64,000 bases of DNA from Pseudomonas wayambapalatensis. GTDB lineage: Bacteria > Pseudomonadota > Gammaproteobacteria > Pseudomonadales > Pseudomonadaceae. Below the pieces are notes generated by a model. The model had not been told where the DNA came from. It ran no database searches and was given only the letters and a program-made list of their open reading frames with translations. A program made the translations under genes and the position numbers. The stretch covers positions 2,006,501 to 2,070,500 of the forward strand of contig CP077096.1 in the NCBI GenBank assembly GCA_014268975.2. Direction: 5' to 3'. Shown piece after piece: positions 40,629 to 49,563 of this stretch. Position 1 is the first letter of the stretch; every line of letters starts with the position of its first letter.

Positions 40629-42077
40629 GTGACTCAGAAGCCCGACCAGTGTCTTGGTGAGTGGATCGATCGTGAAGCCCTGGCTGAAGCGATGATCCCG
40701 CTTATCGGTCAGCTCTACCGCAACAACAATGTGGTGAGCTCGATCTATGGCCGCAGCCTGATCAACCGTTCGGTTATCTCGATCCTCAAAGCGCATCGCT
40801 TTGCACGTCACCGTCAGACCGACGAGACCGAACTGTCCGTACACGAGACATTCCCCCTGCTCAAAGCCATGAGCGAGCTGAAACTGGGCGCCGCCTCGGT
40901 CGACCTGGGCAAGCTGGCCAACAAGTTCAAGCAGGAAGGCAACGGTCGCACTGCCGAGCAGTTCGTCCGTGAAGAGCTGGCTGATGTGGTTGGCCAGCAG
41001 AACGCTTCGGCGCGCAAGGGCACCGATGTCGTCCTGTACGGCTTCGGCCGCATCGGCCGCCTGCTGGCGCGCATCCTGATCGAGAAGACCGGTGGCGGCG
41101 ACGGCCTGCGCCTGCGTGCCATCGTCGTGCGCAAGGGCGCCGAGAACGACCTGGTCAAGCGTGCCAGCCTGCTGCGCCGCGATTCGGTCCACGGCCCGTT
41201 CGATGGCACCATCACCATCGATGAAGCCAACAACACCATCACCGCCAACGGCAACCTGATCCAGGTCATCTACGCCAAGAGCCCGAGCGAAGTCGACTAC
41301 ACCCAGTACGGCATCGAAAACGCACTGATCGTCGACAACACCGGCGTCTGGCGTGATGCCGACGGCCTGGGCCAGCACCTGGCCTGCCCGGGCGCTGCCC
41401 GTGTGATCCTCACCGCTCCTGGCAAGGGTGCGCTGAAGAACATCGTGCACGGCATCAACCATGGCGATATCGCCGCCGATGACAAGATCATCTCCGCGGC
41501 GTCCTGCACCACCAACGCCATCGTGCCGGTGCTCAAGGCCATCAACGACCAGTACGGCATCGTCAACGGCCACGTCGAGACCGTTCACTCGTTCACCAAC
41601 GACCAGAACCTGATCGACAACTTCCACAAGGGCAGCCGTCGCGGCCGTGCCGCGCCGCTGAACATGGTCATCACCGAAACCGGCGCCGCCACTGCCGCAG
41701 CCAAGGCACTGCCAGTGCTCAAGGGCAAGTTGACCGGCAACGCCATTCGCGTACCGACACCGAACGTGTCGATGGCCATCCTGAACCTGAACCTGGAAAA
41801 GGCCACCAACCGCGAAGAGCTCAACGAGTACCTGCGCCAGACCGCCATGCACTCGGAACTGCACAAGCAGATCGACTACGTCAGCTCCCAGGAAGTGGTT
41901 TCGACCGACTTCGTCGGCTCGCGCCACGCCGGTGTGGTCGATGCCGAAGCGACCATCTGCAACGATAACCGTGTTGTCCTGTACGTCTGGTACGACAACG
42001 AATTCGGTTACAGCTGCCAGGTCGTTCGCGTGATGGAAGAAATGGCCGGTGTGAACCCGCCAGCGTTTCCACGCTGA
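40629..42077 (+). CDS. gap: Glyceraldehyde-3-phosphate dehydrogenase, N-terminally extended type
   Basis: 482 aa. GTG 40629 has GGAAGG 6 nt upstream; ATG 40614 lies before that site. Residues ~130-480 are a normal GAPDH: Rossmann start VVLYGFGRIGRL, catalytic Cys293 in SAASCTTNAIVP, C-terminal WYDNEFGYSCQV. About 130 extra N-terminal helical residues (including EWIDREALAEAMIPLIGQLY) are absent from classical ~330-aa GAPDH. This long form is known in pseudomonads alongside a classical Gap. Whether it works in glycolysis or gluconeogenesis cannot be told from the sequence. It has its own promoter and terminator. Confidence 0.9.
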   Translation: MTQKPDQCLGEWIDREALAEAMIPLIGQLYRNNNVVSSIYGRSLINRSVISILKAHRFARHRQTDETELSVHETFPLLKAMSELKLGAASVDLGKLANKFKQEGNGRTAEQFVREELADVVGQQNASARKGTDVVLYGFGRIGRLLARILIEKTGGGDGLRLRAIVVRKGAENDLVKRASLLRRDSVHGPFDGTITIDEANNTITANGNLIQVIYAKSPSEVDYTQYGIENALIVDNTGVWRDADGLGQHLACPGAARVILTAPGKGALKNIVHGINHGDIAADDKIISAASCTTNAIVPVLKAINDQYGIVNGHVETVHSFTNDQNLIDNFHKGSRRGRAAPLNMVITETGAATAAAKALPVLKGKLTGNAIRVPTPNVSMAILNLNLEKATNREELNEYLRQTAMHSELHKQIDYVSSQEVVSTDFVGSRHAGVVDAEATICNDNRVVLYVWYDNEFGYSCQVVRVMEEMAGVNPPAFPR

Positions 42078-42095
42078 TAGGCTTGTAAGGCGATG

Positions 42096-42129
42096 AAAAA
42101 ACGGGAACCTTCGGGTTCCCGTTTTTTTT
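42096..42129 (+). terminator. gap terminator
   Basis: Stem ACGGGAACC (42101-42109) / GGTTCCCGT (42114-42122) closed by a TTCG tetraloop, followed by a T-run to 42129 and preceded by A. Strong intrinsic terminator, usable in both directions. Confidence 0.92.
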
Positions 42130-42209
42130 ATGTTGTGTCTGTGCCGGCCCGGCAAAGGTAAACGTTCGTCCCGCCACAGAAGCGGCACAGGCAACCGAGA
42201 ATCTGAATC

Positions 42210-43208
42210 TTGCGCAAAGCCTTCCTGCTTATCCTGATGCTGCTATCGGCCTGCGACCAGCAACCCACGCTGGAGCGCCTGGGCGGCCCGACCATGGGCA
42301 GCAGCTACAGCATCCAGTATGTTCGCAGCCCCGGCGGCCCGGCGCCGAGCCAGGTGCGCGAGGCAGTCGAAACCATCCTGCATGGCATCGACGCGTATTA
42401 CTCCACCTACCGTGACGACTCCGTTGTCAGCCGTTTCAACCAATTGCCGGCCAATCATTGTCTGAACATCCCGCAGGGCATGCTCGAGCTGGTCACCTTC
42501 GGCCAGCACCTGGCCGATGTGAGCGAAGGGGCGTTCGACCTCAGTGTCGAGCCACTGCTCAACTTGTGGGGTTTCGGCCCGCAGGCCCGCCAGGAGCAGG
42601 TGCCCGATCCCCAGGCCCTGGCTTTGGCCCGTCAGCGCGTAGGTTATCGTCACCTGCACATCGACGGCGAGCGTCTGTGCAAGGACGTTGCGCTGGAGTT
42701 GGACTTCAACGGCATCGCTGCCGGTCACGCCGTCGACCTGATCGCCGAGCGCCTGCGGGCGATGGGTATCGACAGCTTTGTCGCCGAAGCCACCGGCGAG
42801 TTGCAGGCCGCAGGCCGCAAGCCCGATGGCAGCCCTTGGCGCATTGCACTGGAACTGCCGCGCGAGGATCGCCAGATCGCTCGCCAGGTGATAGCCATCG
42901 ATGGCCTGTCGGTGTCGACCTCGGGTGACTACCGCAACTATTTCGAGGACAATGGCCGGCGCTATTCGCACACCTTCGATGCCCGCCTGGGGCGTCCGGT
43001 GGTGCACGATCTGGCTGCGGTCACCGTGCTGGACCGCTCGGCGCTGATCGCCGACGGTTACTCGACGCTGCTGTTGATTCTCGGGCCCGAGCGCGGCTGG
43101 GATTTTGCTGTGGCCCACGGCATCGCTGCCGTATTGGTGACCCGGGTCGAGGGTGGTTTCGTCTCCCGTTCCACGCCAGGTTTCCAGCGGGTGTTGAAAG
43201 GCGGGTGA
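42210..43208 (+). CDS. apbE: FAD:protein FMN transferase ApbE (lipoprotein)
   Basis: 332 aa. The TTG at 42210 gives a short lipoprotein signal, RKAFLLILMLLSAC, with the lipobox Cys at residue 15; later ATGs would delete it. ApbE motifs: GPTMGSSYSIQY, DDSVVSRFN, LNLWGFGP, ELDFNGIAAGHAVD, and YSHTFDARLGRP near the C-terminus. It attaches FMN to Thr of periplasmic or membrane flavoproteins (Nqr/Rnf type) using Mg-FAD. The gene stands alone between gap and sthA. The TTG start is weakly supported by a ribosome site (CGAGA). Confidence 0.88.
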   Translation: MRKAFLLILMLLSACDQQPTLERLGGPTMGSSYSIQYVRSPGGPAPSQVREAVETILHGIDAYYSTYRDDSVVSRFNQLPANHCLNIPQGMLELVTFGQHLADVSEGAFDLSVEPLLNLWGFGPQARQEQVPDPQALALARQRVGYRHLHIDGERLCKDVALELDFNGIAAGHAVDLIAERLRAMGIDSFVAEATGELQAAGRKPDGSPWRIALELPREDRQIARQVIAIDGLSVSTSGDYRNYFEDNGRRYSHTFDARLGRPVVHDLAAVTVLDRSALIADGYSTLLLILGPERGWDFAVAHGIAAVLVTRVEGGFVSRSTPGFQRVLKGG

Positions 43209-43315
43209 AAGGCAGGGCACGGATGATCGCGGCCACGGAAACGGCGAAATGACATGTAGTGCAGGCAAAGATGGCCTACGACGCGACCAAGGGTTAATGT
43301 GCGCGGCGTTCACGC

Positions 43316-43344
43316 TTGATTAGACTGCACCCGAATTTTTTCAT
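43316..43344 (+). promoter_or_regulatory. Possible sthA promoter
   Basis: TTGATT (43316-43321), 17-nt spacer, TTTCAT (43339-43344). The -10 match is only moderate. The remaining intergenic sequence to 43410 is GC-rich with no other element I can support. Confidence 0.3.
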
Positions 43345-43410
43345 GGCGCCCCGGCGGCATGATGAGCCCCGCGGCCAGCCGGCCGGCGGGCCAGTTCTGA
43401 AGGAGTACGC

Positions 43411-44805
43411 ATGGCTGTCTACAACTACGACGTAGTGGTGCTGGGTTCCGGCCCGGCCGGAGAAGGCGCGGCAATGAACGCCGCCAAAGCGGGGCGCAAG
43501 GTCGCAATGGTCGACAGCCGTCGCCAGGTCGGCGGCAACTGCACCCACCTGGGCACCATCCCGTCCAAGGCACTGCGTCACTCAGTGCGGCAGATCATGC
43601 AGTTCAACACCAACCCGATGTTCCGCGCTATTGGTGAGCCGCGCTGGTTCTCCTTCCCCGACGTGCTCAAGAGCGCCGAGAAGGTGATTTCCAAGCAGGT
43701 TGCCTCGCGCACCGGCTACTACGCGCGCAACCGCGTCGACGTGTTCGTCGGCACTGGCAGCTTCGCCGACGAGCAGACCGTCGAAGTGGTCTGCCCCAAC
43801 GGCGTGGTCGAGAAGCTCAACGCCAAGCACATCATCATCGCCACCGGCTCGCGCCCTTATCGCCCGGCCGACATCGACTTCCACCACCCGCGCGTCTATG
43901 ACAGCGACACCATCCTCAGCCTGAGCCACACGCCGCGCAAGCTGATCGTCTACGGTGCCGGGGTGATCGGTTGCGAATACGCCTCGATCTTCAGTGGCCT
44001 GGGTGTGCTGGTCGAGCTGGTCGACAACCGTGGTCAACTGCTGAGCTTCCTGGATTCGGAAATCTCACAGGCGCTGAGCTACCACTTCAGCAACAACAAC
44101 ATCACCGTACGCCATAACGAGGAGTACGAGCGTGTCGAGGGCCTGGACAACGGGGTGATCCTGCACCTGAAGTCGGGCAAGAAGATCAAGGCCGACGCCT
44201 TGCTGTGGTGCAACGGCCGTACCGGCAACACCGACAAGCTGGGCCTTGAGAACATCGGCATCAAGGTCAACAGCCGCGGCCAGATCGAGGTCGACGAGAA
44301 CTACCGCACCAGTGTGCCGAACATCTACGGTGCCGGTGACGTGATCGGTTGGCCGAGCCTGGCCAGTGCCGCCCACGACCAAGGGCGTTCGGCGGCCGGC
44401 AGCATCGTCGACAACGGCAGCTGGCGCTTCGTCAACGACGTGCCGACCGGCATCTACACCATTCCGGAGATCAGCTCGATCGGCAAGAACGAGCAGGAGC
44501 TGACCCAGGCCAAGGTGCCATACGAAGTGGGCAAGGCGTTCTTCAAGAGCATGGCGCGTGCGCAGATCGCCGGCGAGCCGCAGGGCATGCTGAAGATCCT
44601 GTTCCACCGCGAAACCCTGGAAATCCTTGGCGTGCACTGCTTCGGTTACCAGGCTTCGGAGATTGTCCACATCGGCCAGGCGATCATGAACCAGCCGGGT
44701 GAGCTGAACAATCTCAAGTATTTCGTCAACACCACCTTCAACTACCCGACCATGGCCGAAGCCTATCGGGTAGCTGCCTACGACGGTCTGAACCGGCTTT
44801 TTTGA
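43411..44805 (+). CDS. sthA: Soluble pyridine nucleotide transhydrogenase
   Basis: 464 aa flavoprotein of the disulfide-reductase family. FAD site [15 protein letters not shown]. The redox motif keeps only the first cysteine: GGNC44THLGT49IPSK, where lipoamide dehydrogenases have a second Cys; this loss is characteristic of SthA. NAD(P) site [16 protein letters not shown]-terminal FAD motif [16 protein letters not shown]. It interconverts NADPH and NADH in the cytoplasm. A strong AAGGAG precedes the ATG. It is convergent with the glpQ-like gene. Confidence 0.95.
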   Translation: MAVYNYDVVVLGSGPAGEGAAMNAAKAGRKVAMVDSRRQVGGNCTHLGTIPSKALRHSVRQIMQFNTNPMFRAIGEPRWFSFPDVLKSAEKVISKQVASRTGYYARNRVDVFVGTGSFADEQTVEVVCPNGVVEKLNAKHIIIATGSRPYRPADIDFHHPRVYDSDTILSLSHTPRKLIVYGAGVIGCEYASIFSGLGVLVELVDNRGQLLSFLDSEISQALSYHFSNNNITVRHNEEYERVEGLDNGVILHLKSGKKIKADALLWCNGRTGNTDKLGLENIGIKVNSRGQIEVDENYRTSVPNIYGAGDVIGWPSLASAAHDQGRSAAGSIVDNGSWRFVNDVPTGIYTIPEISSIGKNEQELTQAKVPYEVGKAFFKSMARAQIAGEPQGMLKILFHRETLEILGVHCFGYQASEIVHIGQAIMNQPGELNNLKYFVNTTFNYPTMAEAYRVAAYDGLNRLF

Positions 44806-44806
44806 G

Positions 44807-44831
44807 CGGCTCCGGCCGGTGGCCTGAGCCG
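44807..44831. terminator. Hairpin between sthA and the glpQ-like gene
   Basis: Stem CGGCTC-C-GGCC / GGCC-T-GAGCCG with a 3-nt loop and one mismatch, in a 48-nt convergent gap. Confidence 0.5.
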
Positions 44832-44853
44832 GTCGGGGAGACCGATTTCAGCC

Positions 44854-45570
44854 CTACCCGAGGGTGGTCTTGGCCAAACCGGGAAAGTCTGTAATCAGGC
44901 TGTCCACGCCAAAATCGGCGAGTCGGCGCATCAGCGCCGGCTCGTTGACCGTCCACACCGACACATGCAAACCCTGCTTCTGTGCCTTGACCAGGCGTTC
45001 GGGGGTGCACAGTGTCCAGTTCAGCGCGAGCATCTCGCAGCCATAGTTCTGTGCGACTTTCAGCGGGTCGAGCCAGGCGTACTCGGCAACCAGCCCGCGC
45101 GCGATGTCGGGCACCAGTTCCTGCGCTGCCCCCAGCACTTCCCGTGAGCTCGAGGTGATGGTCACCTTGTCGAGCAGGCCATACTGTTGGGCCAGTTCGC
45201 GAATCGCCAGCACCGTGCTTGCCGCGCGGGTGCGCGAAGCACTCTTGACCTCCAGTTGCCAGTGGGCAAAGGCGCATTTCTCAAACAGCTCTTCAAGGCG
45301 CGGAATAGGACAGGGCTGCACATGTCCGGGGCCGCCCTTGCGCGCGTCGTAGGTGACCAGGTCCGCTGCCGGATGTTCGACGACCTTGCCGCGTCGCCCA
45401 GTGGTGCGCTTGAGGGTCGGGTCATGGATCACCATCAGCTCGTTGTCGGCCGACAGGTGCAGGTCCAGCTCGCAACGGTCGACGCCGTGCGACAGGCACT
45501 GGCGGAAGCTGGTCAGGGTATTCTCGGGCGCTTCGCCCTTGGCGCCGCGATGGCCGTAGATCAGGGTCAC
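44854..45570 (-). CDS. Glycerophosphodiester phosphodiesterase, cytoplasmic UgpQ/GlpQ type
   Basis: 238 aa with a GTG start and AAGGA upstream. GDPD TIM-barrel motifs: YGHRGAKGEAPENT (catalytic His and Arg, with the EN pair), CELDLHLSADNELMVIHD (metal-binding Glu-Asp and second His), and QLEVKSA. There is no signal peptide, so UgpQ-like and cytoplasmic. It releases sn-glycerol-3-phosphate and an alcohol from lipid head groups. It lies 31 nt after the PilZ gene, same strand. Confidence 0.88.
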   Translation of the reverse strand: MTLIYGHRGAKGEAPENTLTSFRQCLSHGVDRCELDLHLSADNELMVIHDPTLKRTTGRRGKVVEHPAADLVTYDARKGGPGHVQPCPIPRLEELFEKCAFAHWQLEVKSASRTRAASTVLAIRELAQQYGLLDKVTITSSSREVLGAAQELVPDIARGLVAEYAWLDPLKVAQNYGCEMLALNWTLCTPERLVKAQKQGLHVSVWTVNEPALMRRLADFGVDSLITDFPGLAKTTLG

Positions 45571-45601
45571 GTTCGTTCCTTCAGGTCAAAAGGGAAAAGG
45601 C

Positions 45602-46186
45602 TCAGGATTGCGGATTGTTCTGTTCGATCTGCTGACGCCGCTGCTGTTGCTGGCGCTGCAGGATGTAGCGGGCCAGGAGCTGGCGCTGGGCATCGGTCAT
45701 GTCGATGAACTCGGTGCCAACCTCGAAATCGCCTTCGGGGCGCGGGTCGCAGTGGGTGACGCGGCCACGCAGCAACAGGCCGTGGGCGCGTGGCATCAGC
45801 ACCATCTTCACCTTGACCCGGGTGCCGGGCGCGATCTGCTGCGCCTGGGCGAACTCGACACCGCCTTCGGAGATGATCACCCGCTGCGGCTGGCCGATCT
45901 CGCCGATCAGCGTGTGCGCGACTACCGCGCTGAGCAGGTCGAGGCGTTTGTTCTGGGCGCGCAGGAAGGCAGCCAGGGTACGGTCCTTGTCGCTGAGCTG
46001 GCGCAGCAAGTGCTGGGATTCGAAGTCCGACAGGTGCAGTTCGCTGAGCAGGTTGAACAGTGGTGAATCATCCTGCAACAGTTCTGGCTCAAGGGCTTCG
46101 GCTGCACTCAGGGGGCTGATTTCCAGTGCGATCCTGTCTTCGATGCGGTAGTATTCCCGGCGATCTTCTTCGTCTAATGTCGTCAT
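45602..46186 (-). CDS. PilZ-domain protein
   Basis: 194 aa from the ATG at 46186; the open frame continues far upstream only as antisense of lolC. RREYYRIEDR near the N-terminus resembles the RxxxR c-di-GMP motif, and IISEGGVEF resembles (D/N)xSxxG with the first position not conserved. A C-terminal barrel follows, with GDFEVGTEFIDM and a Gln/Arg-rich tail (QRQQQQRRQQ). It is probably a c-di-GMP receptor or a degenerate one. Divergent from lolC with 93 nt between; no clear ribosome site. Confidence 0.78.
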   Translation of the reverse strand: MTTLDEEDRREYYRIEDRIALEISPLSAAEALEPELLQDDSPLFNLLSELHLSDFESQHLLRQLSDKDRTLAAFLRAQNKRLDLLSAVVAHTLIGEIGQPQRVIISEGGVEFAQAQQIAPGTRVKVKMVLMPRAHGLLLRGRVTHCDPRPEGDFEVGTEFIDMTDAQRQLLARYILQRQQQQRRQQIEQNNPQS

Positions 46187-46279
46187 GGCGAACCCATGGT
46201 TGCGGCGGTGGTCCGAGTGTAAAGCCGCCGTAGGCGCCTCGCCACCAGGACGTTCCCTTTCATCCGAACAAGCCCCGAC

Positions 46280-47530
46280 ATGTTCAGACCTCTCTTCGTA
46301 TTCATCGGTACGCGCTACACCCGTGCCAAGCGACGCAACCATTTCGTCTCGTTCATTTCCCTGACCTCGATGATCGGCCTTGCCCTGGGCGTGGTAGTGA
46401 TGATCGTGGTGCTGTCGGTGATGAATGGCTTCGATCACGAGATGCGCACCCGCGTCCTTGGCATGGTTCCCCACGCCACCATCGAGGGCGACCAGCCCAT
46501 CGGCGACTGGCAGGCCCTTGCTCAACAAGTAAAGCAGAATCCGCACGTGCAGGCGGTCGCGCCCTTCACGCAGATGCAGGGGCTGCTCACCCATGACGGC
46601 AAGGTGCAGAAGATGCTGCTCAACGGCATCCAGCCGGATCGCGAGCGTGAGGTGTCGATCATCGACAACTTCCTGCAGCAGGGCAGCCTCGACCAGTTGG
46701 CGCCCGGCGAATGGGGCATCCTCATCGGTGACAAGGCCGCCACCAAGCTGGGTGTGAAGGTCGGCGACAAGGTCACGTTCGTCGCGCCCGAGGTGAGCAT
46801 CACCCCGGCCGGGATGTTCCCGCGCATGAAGCGCTTTACCGTGGTCGGCACCTTCCATGTCGGCGCCGGCGAGATCGACGGCTACCTGGGGCTGACCAAC
46901 CTCTCCGACCTTTCGCGCCTGCACCGCTGGAAGGCCGACCAGGTGCAAGGCCTGCGCCTGAAGTTCGATGACCTGTTCAAGGCGCCGCGTGAGGCCTGGA
47001 GCATCGTCCAGCAGCTGGGCGAGCACCAGTACTACGCCCGCGACTGGACCCGCACCCAGGGCAACCTGTACCAGGCGATTCGCATGGAGAAGTCGATCAT
47101 CGGCCTGCTCCTGCTGCTGATCGTCGCGGTGGCGGCGTTCAACATCATTTCCACCCTGGTGATGGTGGTCAATGACAAGCGTGGCGACATTGCCATCCTG
47201 CGTACGCTTGGCGCCACGCCCCGGCAGATCATGGCGATCTTCATGGTCCAGGGCACGGTGATCGGCGTGGTCGGCACGCTGATCGGCGCGGTGGTCGGGA
47301 TTATCGCCGCGCTCAACGTCAGTGCGGCGATCGCTGGCGTCGAGACCCTGATCGGGCACAAGTTCCTCAATGCCGATGTGTACTTCATCGATTACCTGCC
47401 GTCGCAGATCATCGCCCAGGACGTGTGGATGGTCTGCGGTGCGGCGCTGGTCCTGAGTTTCCTCGCCACCCTGTATCCGGCCTGGCGTGCAGCGCGCACC
47501 CAGCCTGCAGAGGCGCTACGTTATGAGTGA
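46280..47530 (+). CDS. lolC: Lipoprotein-releasing ABC permease LolC
   Basis: 416 aa MacB/FtsX-type permease. N-terminal helix after [20 protein letters not shown], a large periplasmic domain (residues ~45-260), then three C-terminal helices beginning at [20 protein letters not shown]. The ending [17 protein letters not shown] is typical. With LolD and LolE it extracts mature lipoproteins from the inner membrane and passes them to LolA. First gene of lolC-lolD-lolE; its stop overlaps the lolD start by 8 nt. LolC and LolE are assigned by gene order. Confidence 0.92.
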   Translation: MFRPLFVFIGTRYTRAKRRNHFVSFISLTSMIGLALGVVVMIVVLSVMNGFDHEMRTRVLGMVPHATIEGDQPIGDWQALAQQVKQNPHVQAVAPFTQMQGLLTHDGKVQKMLLNGIQPDREREVSIIDNFLQQGSLDQLAPGEWGILIGDKAATKLGVKVGDKVTFVAPEVSITPAGMFPRMKRFTVVGTFHVGAGEIDGYLGLTNLSDLSRLHRWKADQVQGLRLKFDDLFKAPREAWSIVQQLGEHQYYARDWTRTQGNLYQAIRMEKSIIGLLLLLIVAVAAFNIISTLVMVVNDKRGDIAILRTLGATPRQIMAIFMVQGTVIGVVGTLIGAVVGIIAALNVSAAIAGVETLIGHKFLNADVYFIDYLPSQIIAQDVWMVCGAALVLSFLATLYPAWRAARTQPAEALRYE

Positions 47531-48221
47531 GTCGCGCATGAGTGATAAAGCCGTACTGAGTTGCCGCAACCTGGGCAAGTCCTATGACGAGGGCCCGGAG
47601 TCGGTGCAGGTGTTGTCAGGCCTGAGCCTGGAACTGCACCCGGGTGAGCGGGTGGCCATCGTCGGTAGCTCCGGCTCTGGCAAGAGCACGCTGCTCAACC
47701 TGCTGGGCGGCCTCGATACGCCAACCCAAGGCAGCGTCTGGCTGGCCGGGGAAGAACTTTCGGCGCTTGGCGAGCGTGATCGCGGCTTGCTGCGCAACCG
47801 CGCCCTGGGTTTCGTCTATCAGTTCCACCACCTGCTGGCAGAATTCACGGCACTGGAAAACGTCTGCATGCCGCTGCTGATCGGTCGTACACCCATCCCG
47901 GAAGCACGTCAGCGGGCTGAGGCGCTGCTCAAGCGTGTAGGCCTTGGCCATCGACTGAATCACAAACCTGCCGAGCTGTCCGGCGGTGAGCGCCAGCGCG
48001 TGGCGATTGCCCGTGCGCTGGTCAACCAGCCGGGCCTGGTGATGCTCGACGAACCCACCGGCAACCTCGACCACCACACCGCCCTGGGGATCCAGGAACT
48101 GATGCAGGAACTGTCGACGGCGTCGCGCACGGCGTTCCTGGTGGTGACCCACGACCTGAGCCTGGCACGCAAGATGGACCGTGTGCTGAGCCTGGAAGAC
48201 GGTCGTCTGGTCTCGATCTGA
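47523..48221 (+). CDS. lolD: Lipoprotein-releasing ATPase LolD
   Basis: 232 aa ABC ATPase. Walker A is [11 protein letters not shown], followed by [18 protein letters not shown], signature [15 protein letters not shown], Walker [12 protein letters not shown] and H-loop VVTHDLS. ATG 47523 (AGAGG upstream) overlaps the lolC stop; ATG 47538 is an alternative. It powers LolCE. Confidence 0.95.
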   Translation: MSESRMSDKAVLSCRNLGKSYDEGPESVQVLSGLSLELHPGERVAIVGSSGSGKSTLLNLLGGLDTPTQGSVWLAGEELSALGERDRGLLRNRALGFVYQFHHLLAEFTALENVCMPLLIGRTPIPEARQRAEALLKRVGLGHRLNHKPAELSGGERQRVAIARALVNQPGLVMLDEPTGNLDHHTALGIQELMQELSTASRTAFLVVTHDLSLARKMDRVLSLEDGRLVSI

Positions 48222-48277
48222 TTGCATGGGGCTGCCTGCGCGGCCCCAATCTACTGTTCAACTGGGTGTTCGCGTAC

Positions 48278-49522
48278 ATGTTCAGACCCTTGCCCTTGTT
48301 CATCGGTGCCCGCTACACCCGTGCCAAGCGCCGCAATCACTTCATCTCGTTCATCTCCATGACCTCGATGATCGGCCTTTCCCTGGGCGTGCTGGCGATG
48401 ATCGTGGTGTTGTCGGTGATGAACGGTTTCCAGCGTGAGATGAGCTCGCGCGTGCTGGGGCTGGTGCCCCATGCCAGCATCCTTGGCGTACAGCCGCTGG
48501 ATAACTGGCAAAGTGTTGCCGAGGCCGCGCTGAAGAATCCGGCGGTTATCGCCGCGGCGCCTCTGACGGAAATGGAAGGCATGCTCTCCTACAAGGGCGC
48601 GATGCAGCCGATCCAGGTCAGCGGTATCGACCCGGCGCAGGAGGGCAAGGTCTCCATCGTCGGCCAGCATATCGTCCAGGGGGCCTTGCAAGCCCTGCAG
48701 CCGGGTGAGTATGGCGTGGTGCTCGGAGAACTGACGGCCCGTCGCTTTCGTCTGAACACCGGCGACAAGGTCACCCTGATCGTCCCGGAGGTGAGCAGTG
48801 CGCCTGGTGGTATCACCCCGCGCATGCAGCGCCTGACCGTGGTCGGCATCTTCAAGGTCGGTGCCGAGCTGGATGGTTCGCAGGCCTACATCCATATGGC
48901 CGACGCCGGCGAGATGCAACGCTGGGCGCCGGGCCAGGTGCAGGGCGTACGCCTGAAGCTGCACGACCTGTACGCTGCACCGCAGGTGTCCAAGGCGATC
49001 GCTTCGGGCCTGGGCGATGCCTACCGCGCCGATGACTGGTCGCACACCCAGGGCAGCCTGTTCAGTGCGATGAAGATGGAAAAGACCATGATCGGACTGC
49101 TGCTGCTGATGATCATTGCCGTGGCAGCGTTCAACATCATCGCCACCCTGGTGATGGTGGTGAACGACAAGGGCGCCGACATCGCGATTCTGCGCACCAT
49201 CGGGGCGACGCCGGCGCAGATCATGGCCACCTTCATGGTCCAGGGCAGCCTGATCGGTATCGTCGGCACCCTGATCGGCGGGGTGTTGGGCGTGATCGGT
49301 GCGCTCAACGTCAGCGCCATCGTCGGTTGGCTGGAACGCACCAGCGGCCAGCATATCTTCACCTCCGACATGTACTTCATCAGCAGCCTGCCGTCGCAGT
49401 TGCAGTGGGGCGATGTCGCGATCATCTGTATCGCGGGCTTGGTGATGAGCTTCCTGGCCACGTTGTATCCGGCCTATCGCGCGTCGCAGATCGAGCCTGC
49501 AATGGCATTGCGCTACGAGTGA
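48278..49522 (+). CDS. lolE: Lipoprotein-releasing ABC permease LolE
   Basis: 414 aa, clearly paralogous to LolC across its length (same MFRPL start, [20 protein letters not shown], the same three C-terminal helices and the ending IEPAMALRYE), with the periplasmic domain most diverged. ATG 48278 was chosen by alignment to LolC over a GTG at 48266. It pairs with LolC in a heterodimer. It is convergent with the sensor kinase, with 23 nt between. Confidence 0.92.
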   Translation: MFRPLPLFIGARYTRAKRRNHFISFISMTSMIGLSLGVLAMIVVLSVMNGFQREMSSRVLGLVPHASILGVQPLDNWQSVAEAALKNPAVIAAAPLTEMEGMLSYKGAMQPIQVSGIDPAQEGKVSIVGQHIVQGALQALQPGEYGVVLGELTARRFRLNTGDKVTLIVPEVSSAPGGITPRMQRLTVVGIFKVGAELDGSQAYIHMADAGEMQRWAPGQVQGVRLKLHDLYAAPQVSKAIASGLGDAYRADDWSHTQGSLFSAMKMEKTMIGLLLLMIIAVAAFNIIATLVMVVNDKGADIAILRTIGATPAQIMATFMVQGSLIGIVGTLIGGVLGVIGALNVSAIVGWLERTSGQHIFTSDMYFISSLPSQLQWGDVAIICIAGLVMSFLATLYPAYRASQIEPAMALRYE

Positions 49523-49540
49523 CGTGTGGCCCACGCCAGC

Positions 49541-49563
49541 CTGCCTCAGCCTGTCTGGGGCAG
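49541..49563. terminator. Hairpin between lolE and the sensor kinase gene
   Basis: A 9-bp stem with one G-U pair, CTGCCTCAG (49541-49549) / CTGGGGCAG (49555-49563). It overlaps the stop of the kinase gene. Confidence 0.45.

Noticed and set aside
45602..47359. A 585-codon reading of the PilZ gene extending across lolC
   Set aside because: Everything upstream of 46186 is antisense to lolC and compositionally like shadow frames. The PilZ homology begins at MTTLDEEDRREYYR.
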